A stretch of DNA of 37,067 bases from contig CAYYNP010000063.1 in NCBI GenBank assembly GCA_964472545.1, positions 1 through 37,067 on the forward strand. Direction: 5' to 3'. This stretch comes from CAYYNP01 sp964472545. GTDB taxonomy: Bacteria > Planctomycetota > Planctomycetia > Pirellulales > Thermoguttaceae. Positions 15,777-24,702 of this stretch are shown here, one piece after another; positions within the stretch are counted from its first letter, which is position 1; the number at the start of each line of letters is the position of its first letter. A model generated the notes under the pieces. The model had not been told where the DNA came from. It saw only the letters and a list, made by a program, of their open reading frames with translations, and did not search any database. Both the position numbers and the translations under genes were made by a program.

Positions 15777-16773
15777 CGCGAACTGCAAGTCGCCGGATAA
15801 CGTGTCGGCCAACGTGTCGGCCAACGAGCCGGCCGGCGAGTCGGCCAGCGAGTCGACCGACGGTGGCGCGCCGGTCAGCCGCCGCGGTTTTCTGTTGGGC
15901 GGAGTGGCCGCGGCGGCGGGCACGGCGGCCACGGCGGCGGCGCTCTCACCGCTTGCGGCACTGAAGGATCTGCCCTCGGCCGAGGAGATGTTGCAGCAGT
16001 ACTACAAGGAGTTGACGCTCGCGGAGAAGGAAGCCGTTCTGGAGCGGATTCGCCGGCAGATAGAGCAGAAGTACGGGGTCCGGCCGAACCTGACCGATCC
16101 GGCGCCGATGACCGACGTGAGGTTCATGTACGCGTTGAGCATCGGACGTTGTATTGGGTGCCGACGATGCGTTCACGCCTGCATCAAGGAGAACAATCAG
16201 TCCCGAAACCCGGAGATCCAGTACATCCGCGTGCTGAGGATGGCAAAGGGGACCATCGACGTCGAGCAATCGAGCCACCATTACAAGGAGGCCAAATCGC
16301 CGGACCCGACGCACTACTACATGCCGGTCCAGTGCTTCCAGTGCGCCAATCCGCCCTGCGTAAAGGCCTGCCCGGTGGAGGCCACGTGGCAGCAGGAGGA
16401 CGGCATCGTGGTCATCGACTACGACTGGTGCATCGGTTGCCGCTATTGCCAGGCCGCTTGTCCGTATTGGGCCCGCCGCTTCAACTTCACACAGCCGGAC
16501 CTCTCGAAGGAAGACCTCAACCCGGAGATGGCGTATTTCTCCAACCGTCCGCGCCGCCAGGGCGTGATGGAGAAATGTCACTTCTGCTTGCAGCGGACTC
16601 GCACGGGGCGGTATCCCGCGTGCGTGGAGATATGCCCCACCGGTTCGCGTAAGTTTGGCAACGTGCTCGATCCGGATTCCGAAATCTCCTACGTCCTCAA
16701 GCACAGGCGCGTCTTCATCCTGAAAGAGGAAGTGGGCACCATGCCGCGGTTCTTCTACTACTTCGACGTGTGA
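15757..16773 (+). CDS. Tat-exported ferredoxin-like subunit, third copy (HmcB/HybA-like)
   Basis: 338 residues from ATG 15757. A Tat signal lies after a 40-residue hydrophilic leader rich in SAN and GES repeats (SRRGFLLGGVAAAAG at 41-55). A helical charged segment (about 73-105) is unusual for the family. Four [4Fe-4S] sites: 132-135-138-142, 193-196-201-205, 225-228-231-235 and 274-277-289-293. The run RCIGCRRCVHACIKENNQS resembles HmcB/DsrO/HybA proteins, which work with NrfD anchors of the same operon. The stop overlaps the next gene as TGATG. It appears to belong to a module with the preceding cytochrome and following NrfD-cytochrome fusion rather than with the first catalytic subunit. 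Confidence 0.9.
   Translation: MEHRQNSANCKSPDNVSANVSANEPAGESASESTDGGAPVSRRGFLLGGVAAAAGTAATAAALSPLAALKDLPSAEEMLQQYYKELTLAEKEAVLERIRRQIEQKYGVRPNLTDPAPMTDVRFMYALSIGRCIGCRRCVHACIKENNQSRNPEIQYIRVLRMAKGTIDVEQSSHHYKEAKSPDPTHYYMPVQCFQCANPPCVKACPVEATWQQEDGIVVIDYDWCIGCRYCQAACPYWARRFNFTQPDLSKEDLNPEMAYFSNRPRRQGVMEKCHFCLQRTRTGRYPACVEICPTGSRKFGNVLDPDSEISYVLKHRRVFILKEEVGTMPRFFYYFDV
15802..15825 (+). repeat. In-frame 12-bp tandem repeat, two copies
   Basis: GTGTCGGCCAAC occurs twice in succession and encodes VSAN twice, within the hydrophilic leader ahead of the twin arginines of the third ferredoxin subunit. Degenerate GAGTCGGCC-like units continue to about 15856. Confidence 0.85.
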
Positions 16774-18644
16774 TGCAGATGGCGGCGATCAATCGATACT
16801 TGACGTTTCTCTATCGCTGCGGGCGCGAGACCTTTCGCGGCGGATGGCGATACTACGTCTGGATGACGCTGCTGACCGTCATTTCGTTGGCGGGGTTGCA
16901 CGCCTACAGCAAGCAGCTCGTAGACGGCCTGATCACCACCGGCATGACCGATCAGGTTTCCTGGGGCGTGTATATCGCCAATTTCACGTTCCTGGTCGGC
17001 ATGGCGGCGGCGGCCGTGATGCTGGTCGTTCCGGCCTACGTCTACAAGGACGAGTCGTTTCACGACGTGGTCATCTTCGGCGAGTTGCTGGCCGTATCCT
17101 CGATCGCCATGTGCCTGATGTTCGTGACCGTGGACCTCGGCCGCCCCGAGTTGTTCTGGCACCTGACGCCCGGGCTGGGGAAGTTCAACTGGCCGATTTC
17201 GATGCTCAGTTGGGACGTGGTCGTTCTCTGGGGATACCTGCTGCTGAACGTGTGGATCTGCGGCAATCTGATCTACTCGGCGTATCACGGCCGCAAGCCG
17301 TCCAAACGGTTCTACATTCCGTTCGTGTTCATTGCGATGGTCTGGGCGATCAGCATTCACACGTTTACGGCGTTTCTGTACATGGGGCTCGGCGCTCGCC
17401 CCTTCTGGAACTCGTCGATCGTGGCCCCGCGCTTTCTGGCCTCCGCGTTTACCTCCGGGCCGGCGTTTCTGGTCTTGACCCTGCAAGTGATCCGGCGCTG
17501 CACGCCGTATCGCGTGGAAGACAAGACGCTGTTGAAGCTGCGATCGATCATCCAGGTGGCCATGATCATCAACGTCTTCTTGCTCGTCTGCGATTCTTTC
17601 AAAGAGTTCTACACGGTTTCCCATCACCTATCGTCGGCGGAGTACCTGTTCTTCGGGCTGGACGGGCACAACGCGCTGGTTCCCTGGATTTGGACGGCCG
17701 TGATCCTCAACGGCATTGCGCTGGTGCTGCTCGTGCTGCCGCAGTCGAGAGGGCTGCGCTGCCTGAATCTGGCCTGCATTCTCGCGATCTTCGGAATCTG
17801 GATCGAGAAGGGAATGGGGTTGGTCGTCCCCGGCTTCGTGCCAACGCCGCTGGGTGAGATGGTCGAGTACACGCCGACGGTGAACGAGACCCTGATCTGC
17901 ATCGGCATCTGGGCGTTCGGGTTATTGCTGTACACGATCTTCCTGAAGGCGACCATTCCCGTGCTCACCGGGGCCGTGCGTGCATCCGAACCCGGTGCGG
18001 TGCCGCCAATGGGGGCAGATGCCGTGGGGGCAGATGCCGTGGGGAGAGATGCAGCGGGGAAACATGTCGAAACGCGCCAAGCAGACTTCGGGCCGGGCAA
18101 ACAGGGCCTCACGTTTTCCGTCATTGCAGTGATCTTCCTGGGAACTGCCGTCGTCTTTTGGTTGGACCCGCTAGGCGAGGCCAGCCCGGCGTCGCCGGGC
18201 CGGCCGGCCGCCCCCGATCTCACGCAGCCCGTTCTGGTTCGAGACAACCCCGACCCCGCACTCTATTACGGAACGGAAAACTGCAAGGGGTGCCACAGCA
18301 GGCGGGAGTACAAGAGGCTGTGGAACTACTGGGAGGGAGGAGGACACAAGGACGTGGCGTGTGAGGCGTGCCACGGTCCGGCCGGGGACCATGCGCTGGA
18401 CGACGTAGATCCGCGGCCGAAGATGCCCGTCACCAGCGAGATGCTGGCCAGGCCTTACGTCTTGTGCATGGGCTGCCACACCGAAACTCCCGGGCGCCAA
18501 ACCAGTCTCCGCCAGATCGAATGCGAGAAACACCAGGCCGATTCCAATATCACCAAGACCCATCCCGACTACGAAGAATCTCCACAATGTCTCAATTGCC
18601 ACGATGCGCACCGACCTGACAGAGAACGCTACAAAGAAGAATAG
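16773..18644 (+). CDS. NrfD-type membrane subunit fused to a C-terminal tetraheme cytochrome c
   Basis: 623 residues from the ATG of a TGATG overlap with the third ferredoxin gene. Residues about 20-410 form an NrfD-like bundle of about ten helices (VSWGVYIANFTFLVGMAAAA, WPISMLSWDVVVLWGYLLL, GPAFLVLTLQVI), similar to HmcC/DsrP/QrcD. A linker with GADAV repeats and one more membrane helix (about 450-470) leads to a periplasmic domain with heme sites at 504-508 (CKGCH), 530-534 (CEACH), 565-569 (CMGCH) and 606-610 (CLNCH). The heme domain is homologous to the stand-alone cytochrome at 10300-10818. The fusion would join quinone chemistry and heme wire in one chain. Last gene of the redox operon before a long inverted repeat. 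Confidence 0.9.
   Translation: MQMAAINRYLTFLYRCGRETFRGGWRYYVWMTLLTVISLAGLHAYSKQLVDGLITTGMTDQVSWGVYIANFTFLVGMAAAAVMLVVPAYVYKDESFHDVVIFGELLAVSSIAMCLMFVTVDLGRPELFWHLTPGLGKFNWPISMLSWDVVVLWGYLLLNVWICGNLIYSAYHGRKPSKRFYIPFVFIAMVWAISIHTFTAFLYMGLGARPFWNSSIVAPRFLASAFTSGPAFLVLTLQVIRRCTPYRVEDKTLLKLRSIIQVAMIINVFLLVCDSFKEFYTVSHHLSSAEYLFFGLDGHNALVPWIWTAVILNGIALVLLVLPQSRGLRCLNLACILAIFGIWIEKGMGLVVPGFVPTPLGEMVEYTPTVNETLICIGIWAFGLLLYTIFLKATIPVLTGAVRASEPGAVPPMGADAVGADAVGRDAAGKHVETRQADFGPGKQGLTFSVIAVIFLGTAVVFWLDPLGEASPASPGRPAAPDLTQPVLVRDNPDPALYYGTENCKGCHSRREYKRLWNYWEGGGHKDVACEACHGPAGDHALDDVDPRPKMPVTSEMLARPYVLCMGCHTETPGRQTSLRQIECEKHQADSNITKTHPDYEESPQCLNCHDAHRPDRERYKEE
18011..18040 (+). repeat. In-frame 15-bp tandem repeat, two perfect copies
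   Basis: GGGGGCAGATGCCGT is present twice without mismatch, followed by a diverged third unit at 18041-18055. It encodes the GADAV linker between the NrfD bundle and the last membrane helix of the fusion protein. Confidence 0.9.
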
Positions 18645-18653
18645 GCGGGCTTA

Positions 18654-18751
18654 GGGCTTGTCCGGAAACAACTTCGTCCGCTTCATGGTAGCCATCACAC
18701 TCCGTGTGATGATTCGCCCGAGAAACTGCGAAGTTGTTTCCGGATAGGCCC
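18654..18751. repeat. MITE-like long inverted repeat with internal hairpin
   Basis: The arms at 18654-18676 and 18729-18751 are inverted repeats matching at 21 of 23 positions; both contain CCGGAAACAACTTCG in one orientation. A second, perfect 8-base hairpin with a 3-base loop (CATCACAC TCC GTGTGATG) lies inside at 18693-18711. A TA dinucleotide lies next to or one base from each end, as in TA-target elements such as IS630/Tc1 types. The element is about 98 bases with no coding capacity. It separates the redox operon from moeA. It may also act as a terminator or mRNA-stabilising hairpin. No second copy was seen in this window. Confidence 0.7.
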
Positions 18752-18790
18752 TTAGGGCAAGACACGATCCTCTCTTTTGGACGGTACCCC

Positions 18791-20011
18791 ATGTTCTCAA
18801 AGACAAAAATGATCGCTCCCGATGAGGCACTCCAGTTGGTGCTGCGGGATACGCGTCGTCTCCCCTCGCGCAAGGTGCCGTTGGCAGACGCCTGTGGCCT
18901 CGAATTGGCCGAACCCGTGCTGGCCGACCGAGACTACCCTCCGTTTCCCCGCGCGATGATGGACGGCTTCGCGGTTCGCGTGGCGGATGCGGGCAAGACG
19001 GTGAAGGTGGTGGGCGAGATCGCCGCCGGGCAGAGCGCCACCGGCAACGTCGGTGAGGGGCGGTCGCTGGAGATCATGACCGGAGCGTCCTGCCCACCGG
19101 GCACCGAGGCCGTGGTTCAGAAAGAGCACGTCCGCCGCAACGGAAACGACGTCGACCTTCCCGGCCAAATCGTCCGGGGACAGCACATCGCGCCGCAAGG
19201 TAGCGAGTGTCGGGCAGCGGATCTCGTGCTTCGGCCCGGCCAAACCGTGACGCCGTTGGCAGTCGCCGCCATGGCGACGTTCGGCATTGAAGCGGTACGC
19301 GTCACCCCACGTCCAACCCTGGCCATCGTTACCACGGGAGCCGAGTTGATCCCTGCCGGACAGGAACTCGGCCCCAGCCAGATACGCGATTCCAACGGTC
19401 CGATGCTCGTGGCCATGGCGCGCGACTTGGGACTGAATCGGGTCGTTCACGAGCACGCCAAGGACACGCTGGATTCGATACTCAACGCCTTGAAGAAGGT
19501 CGCCGCCAGCGACGTGATATTGCTCACCGGCGGCGTTTCCGTCGGCAACTACGACCTGGTTCCCCAGGCGTTGAAGAATTTCGGCGCGGAAACAGGTTTT
19601 CACAGGGTCAAACAAAAACCGGGAAAGCCGCTCCTGTTCGCTCGCAAGGACGGCCAACTGATATTCGGGCTGCCGGGCAATCCCCTGGCCAGCCATTTCT
19701 GCTGTCACCGCTACGTGGCCCCGGCCATTCGACAACTGGACGGAAAGACGGCGGTTGCCGGTTCGATGTTCGGCAAGTTGGCGTCGCCCGTTCAACCCAA
19801 GAGCGGCCGAACCTACTTCGTTCCGGCACATGGGGCGCGCGACGAAACTGGCGCTTGGACGATCCATCCGCTGCCCGGCGTCAGTTCGGCGGACGTCTTC
19901 GCTTCCTGCAATGCAAACGCCTACGTCGAAGTGCCGCTCGGCCGCTTGGAGATCCCGGCCGGTGAGGCCCTCGAGTTTACCTGGATCGGCAGCGCACCTT
20001 GGCCAAACTAG
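18791..20011 (+). CDS. moeA: Molybdopterin molybdenumtransferase MoeA
   Basis: 406 residues from ATG 18791; the ribosome site is weak. Complete MoeA architecture: N-terminal substrate-binding part with PRAMMDGFAVR (about 56-66), then IMTGASCPPGTEAVV. The central MoCF_biosynth domain has TTGAELIPAGQELGPSQIRDSN and LLTGGVSVGNYDLVPQAL, followed by KQKPGKPLLFA and FGLPGNPLASHF. The C-terminal domain is present. MoeA inserts molybdate into adenylylated molybdopterin, the last general step of Mo-cofactor synthesis. Its place directly behind the molybdoenzyme operon suggests dedicated cofactor supply. No other cofactor-synthesis genes are in the window. Confidence 0.94.
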   Translation: MFSKTKMIAPDEALQLVLRDTRRLPSRKVPLADACGLELAEPVLADRDYPPFPRAMMDGFAVRVADAGKTVKVVGEIAAGQSATGNVGEGRSLEIMTGASCPPGTEAVVQKEHVRRNGNDVDLPGQIVRGQHIAPQGSECRAADLVLRPGQTVTPLAVAAMATFGIEAVRVTPRPTLAIVTTGAELIPAGQELGPSQIRDSNGPMLVAMARDLGLNRVVHEHAKDTLDSILNALKKVAASDVILLTGGVSVGNYDLVPQALKNFGAETGFHRVKQKPGKPLLFARKDGQLIFGLPGNPLASHFCCHRYVAPAIRQLDGKTAVAGSMFGKLASPVQPKSGRTYFVPAHGARDETGAWTIHPLPGVSSADVFASCNANAYVEVPLGRLEIPAGEALEFTWIGSAPWPN

Positions 20012-20021
20012 CAGCCCCGCC

Positions 20022-20306
20022 ATGCATCTCGAAGGACTCGTGATTCACCCGGACGAACGGATCGTTTCGGTCGACGGGAATTCGATTCCGTTGACGAAGA
20101 CCGAACACCGTCTTCTGCAACTCCTGGCCGACAACGCCGACCGGGCGTTTACGCGCCGCGAGATCATCGACGCAGTGCAAGGTGAGGACTACCCCGCCAC
20201 GGATCGATCGGTGGACGTGCAAGTGAACGGACTTCGGAAAAAGCTCGGAAAGCACGGCGACCGTATCGAGACGGTGCGTGGCACGGGTTATCGGTTTCAA
20301 GGCTAA
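20022..20306 (+). CDS. Stand-alone OmpR/PhoB-type winged-helix DNA-binding protein
   Basis: 94 residues from ATG 20022, 10 bases after the moeA stop. It is almost entirely one Trans_reg_C domain: LTKTEHRLLQLLADNADRAF, then RREIIDAVQG, SVDVQVNGLRKKLGKHGDRI and the wing ETVRGTGYRF. There is no receiver domain upstream in any frame; the sequence before it is moeA. OmpR-type output domains normally follow a phosphorylated receiver, so this one is either constitutive, controlled by a partner protein, or a remnant of a larger regulator. The intact frame and complete fold argue against a remnant. A regulatory link with moeA or the Fe-S gene behind it is inferred from position only. Confidence 0.82.
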   Translation: MHLEGLVIHPDERIVSVDGNSIPLTKTEHRLLQLLADNADRAFTRREIIDAVQGEDYPATDRSVDVQVNGLRKKLGKHGDRIETVRGTGYRFQG

Positions 20307-20386
20307 GCACGGGCCTCGCAAGCCACGCCGGACAGGCGCTAGTACTCGGTGACAGAGAGACTCCACGTCCTTGCCGGAGAGATCAA

Positions 20387-20949
20387 ATGACGGAGGAAAC
20401 CAACTCGGTTGGCCCCGGCTTCAACCTGCTACGGCTCGCCCGGTTCGGGCGATATTCCGTTCGTCACTGTTTCCGTACGTGATTCAGGCGGCCGTTCTCG
20501 TTTTCTTCGTCTGGCTGGCCGTGTTCGGATGGGGGCTCTTCGCTCCCGAGGGTGTCCAGAGCAGGCAATACGCCAAGACGAACATCGTCAATCTCCCGAT
20601 CTGGGGCGTGTGGTGGCCCGCGATGATCTGGGGCGCCGTCTTGTTCGGGAGGATATGGTGTGCCGTCTGTCCGTTGGAACTCGTGGCCAACGCGACGGAG
20701 CGGCTCGGCCGCCTCACGGGATTTCGACAACGCACGCTCACCAGATGGCTGCAATCGGGCGTCGTAATCCTGCTGTTCTACGCCTCGATCCAGATGTTGG
20801 TCGCCGGGGCCCAACTGCACCGCATCCCAGCCTACACCTCGATTTTCCTCTGGTCGTTGCTGGGGATGGCTGCCGTGGTGGGTTTCCTCTACAAGGATCG
20901 AGCCTTCTGACGGGGCTTCTGTCCCGTGGGAATGTTGACAAAGCACTAG
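20387..20949 (+). pseudogene. Decayed NapH/RdxA-like 4Fe-4S membrane protein
   Basis: The natural start is ATG 20387 (GGAGAG upstream), giving MTEETNSVGPGFNLLRLARFG. The reading then has to move to the adjacent frame near 20450 to continue as IFRSSLFPYVIQ. One missing G in the run at about 20449-20451 would explain it. The second frame runs through several membrane helices and the cluster motif GRIWCAVCPLEL. It then meets TGA at 20908-20910, precisely where the family has the first Cys of a C-x3-CP motif (the rest, RGFCPVGML, follows in frame). It ends at a TAG at 20947, so the usual C-terminal ferredoxin part is absent. Three lesions make a pseudogene the best call. A selenocysteine reading of the TGA is considered separately. 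Confidence 0.75.
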
Positions 20950-21721
20950 CTCAATTCGAGCCGCTTGAGTTCGTCTTCGAGATTGGCCGGATCGAGCCGC
21001 ACCAGCCAGCCTTCGCGGGAAGGATCTGCGGCCGCCAGGCTGGGGTTTTCGCGGAGCTTCTCGTTCAGTTCGAGGACGCGTCCGCTCAGCGGCGACCAGA
21101 GCGTATGGCTGCGGCCGTCGTCGGTCAGCAGTCGGATGCAGACGCTGCCTTGCTCGAGGAAGTCGCCCACCACGGGCAACTCCACTTCACTCACCTGGCC
21201 CACCGTTTTGGCGAAGCTTCGCGCAAGGCCGATGCGTGCGGTTTGGCCCGGCTCGACGTGGATCCAGCAATGGCCGCCGAGAAAGTGCTGGGCGTCGGCG
21301 TCGGCCTGCTGTTGCTCGGCGGCGGTTTCTGCCTCTTCGGGCGCGCCCTGTTGTGTGGCCTGGCGCACCGCCCGAACCACGACGCCCTGCAATTCCGCGC
21401 GGGTAAACGGTTTGGTGATGTAGTCGAAGGCGCCCTCTCGAAGGGCCTGCAACGCGGTGCGCAGCGTGGCATAGCCGGTGATCATGATCACCGGCAACGT
21501 GGGCGACGATTCGCGGATGTGCCGCAGCAGTTCCAGACCGTCGATACCCGGCATCATCAGGTCGGTGATCACGACCTGTGGCCAGCCGCTGTCGAGTACT
21601 TCGATCGCCTCGGCCCCGGAGAGCACCGTGCGGAGTTCGTATCCTTCGCGTTTGAGGTGTTTGCAGACGCTGTCGAGCACGACCTGCTCGTCGTCGACCA
21701 CCAACACCTTGACGTTCGTAC

Positions 21722-21725
<4 letters not shown>
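20946..21725 (-). CDS. Response regulator with receiver and GcvH-like C-terminal domain
   Basis: 259 residues from ATG 21725, overlapping the kinase stop by ATGA. The receiver domain (about 5-120) has the acidic pair in VVDDEQ, phosphoacceptor Asp55 (VVITDLMMPG), MITGYA and the Lys in YITKPF. A short Gln/Ala linker leads to a domain (about 145-250) that looks like glycine-cleavage H protein: GHCWIHVEPGQTARIGLARSF, VGQVSEVELPVVGDFLEQG, WSPLSGRVLELNEKL and REGWLVRL. The Lys that carries lipoate in GcvH is replaced by Gly (DDGRSHTLWSP), so the domain cannot be lipoylated there and probably acts as a binding module. No DNA-binding domain is present. It ends three bases inside the decayed Fe-S gene on the other strand. 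Confidence 0.88.
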
Positions 21726-23538
<1,813 letters not shown>

Positions 23539-23542
<4 letters not shown>

Positions 23543-24525
23543 GGCTGGGTCCTCGCTGCCGGCCGATCGGCCTGACTCGCCAGCGATTCCACGACGGGCC
23601 GCAAGTCGCCGAGCAATTCCCGCACGGTCTCGTAGAAGACCTCGGTTTCGTAGGAGAAGTGCATCAGGATGTCGCTCAGCCTCGGCGGAATCCAGGGAAA
23701 GAGCTTGGCGAGATTGATAATACGATGGCGGAAGAACGCCGAGGCGTCCTGCTTGGTGAGTTTGGCGCCGGGCACCAGGTCCAGCCGCCCCGCGGCGACT
23801 TCGTGAAACGTGTGTTCGCCTTTGCCCACCACGAAGGCCAGCACGTTGCCCAACGACCAGACGTCATAATCGGGAACGTCCTGGCAAAAGTCATAATCGA
23901 TCCAACGGAGCTGGCCGGTGTCGGCGTCGATGAGGATATGGTCGTTGCGGATGTCGCCGTGATGATAGCCGCGCTCGTGAATCATGGCGACGGCCTCGAA
24001 CGCTTCGAGCAACTTACCGAGGATCTCCGGCAGCACGGTATGGAAGTAGGTGTGGTGGTCCATTTCCAGGTTCCGCAGGTGCCGGTAGAGGTTTCGCCCA
24101 CGGATGAAATCGATCACTCGCACGGGATTGCCCCGCTCGTCCTCGATGGTCCTTCCCTGCATAAAGCGCATATCTCCCCGCACCATCTCGAGCAACCGGC
24201 TCTCCTTCAGCGGATCGCGATAGCAGCGCAGCCGCAAGAGTCCGATGCGGAAGGTGAATTCCTCGTGGAAGACCAGCTTGAGGATCTTCTGCCGGCCCGT
24301 TTCGAGGTCCTGGGCCTTTTTTACCCAGAACTTCGGCTGGTCGTCGATGCCGAAACGGCCCTCTTTCATGTCTCGGCTTACCAGAAAGAAGCTATCGCCC
24401 AAATGGACGACGTGCCCGGGGCCGATGTTCATGAACTCCGTGGTGTCTGTAATGATCCGCAAGGGGGGCTTCGGCGGCCGCCCGGTTAGCTCTTCGATAC
24501 GCCGTTCGAGTTCGCACGGGTCCAT
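23539..24525 (-). CDS. APH/protein-kinase-fold kinase-like protein
   Basis: 328 residues from ATG 24525. The N-terminal lobe has a Lys candidate (FWVKKAQD). The catalytic loop reads H189-G190-D191-I-R-N-D-H196, and the metal-binding motif is WIDYDF. The HGD form and the following DxD resemble aminoglycoside/choline-kinase and Rio-like folds more than Ser/Thr kinases. The Asn five residues after the catalytic Asp is His here, so activity is uncertain. It overlaps the histidine kinase gene by 4 bases and is the first gene of a three-gene signalling operon (kinase-like, histidine kinase, GcvH-type regulator). It could phosphorylate or scaffold the other two. No membrane segment or signal peptide. 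Confidence 0.8.
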
Positions 24526-24702
24526 ACCTATAGCCTACGCCCCTTCTGCGGCGGAGGTCAAGCACGTCGGCCACGGGAAAACGAGGGGGACAAGTTTCTG
24601 TTTCATCGAACGGTGCGAGCCGTTAGAATGGAGGTCGTCCCGGGAGGACATCTCAGAAGGAGAAGCAGAAGGCCGATTGTCGTTCTTGGAGAGAGACTTG
24701 CG

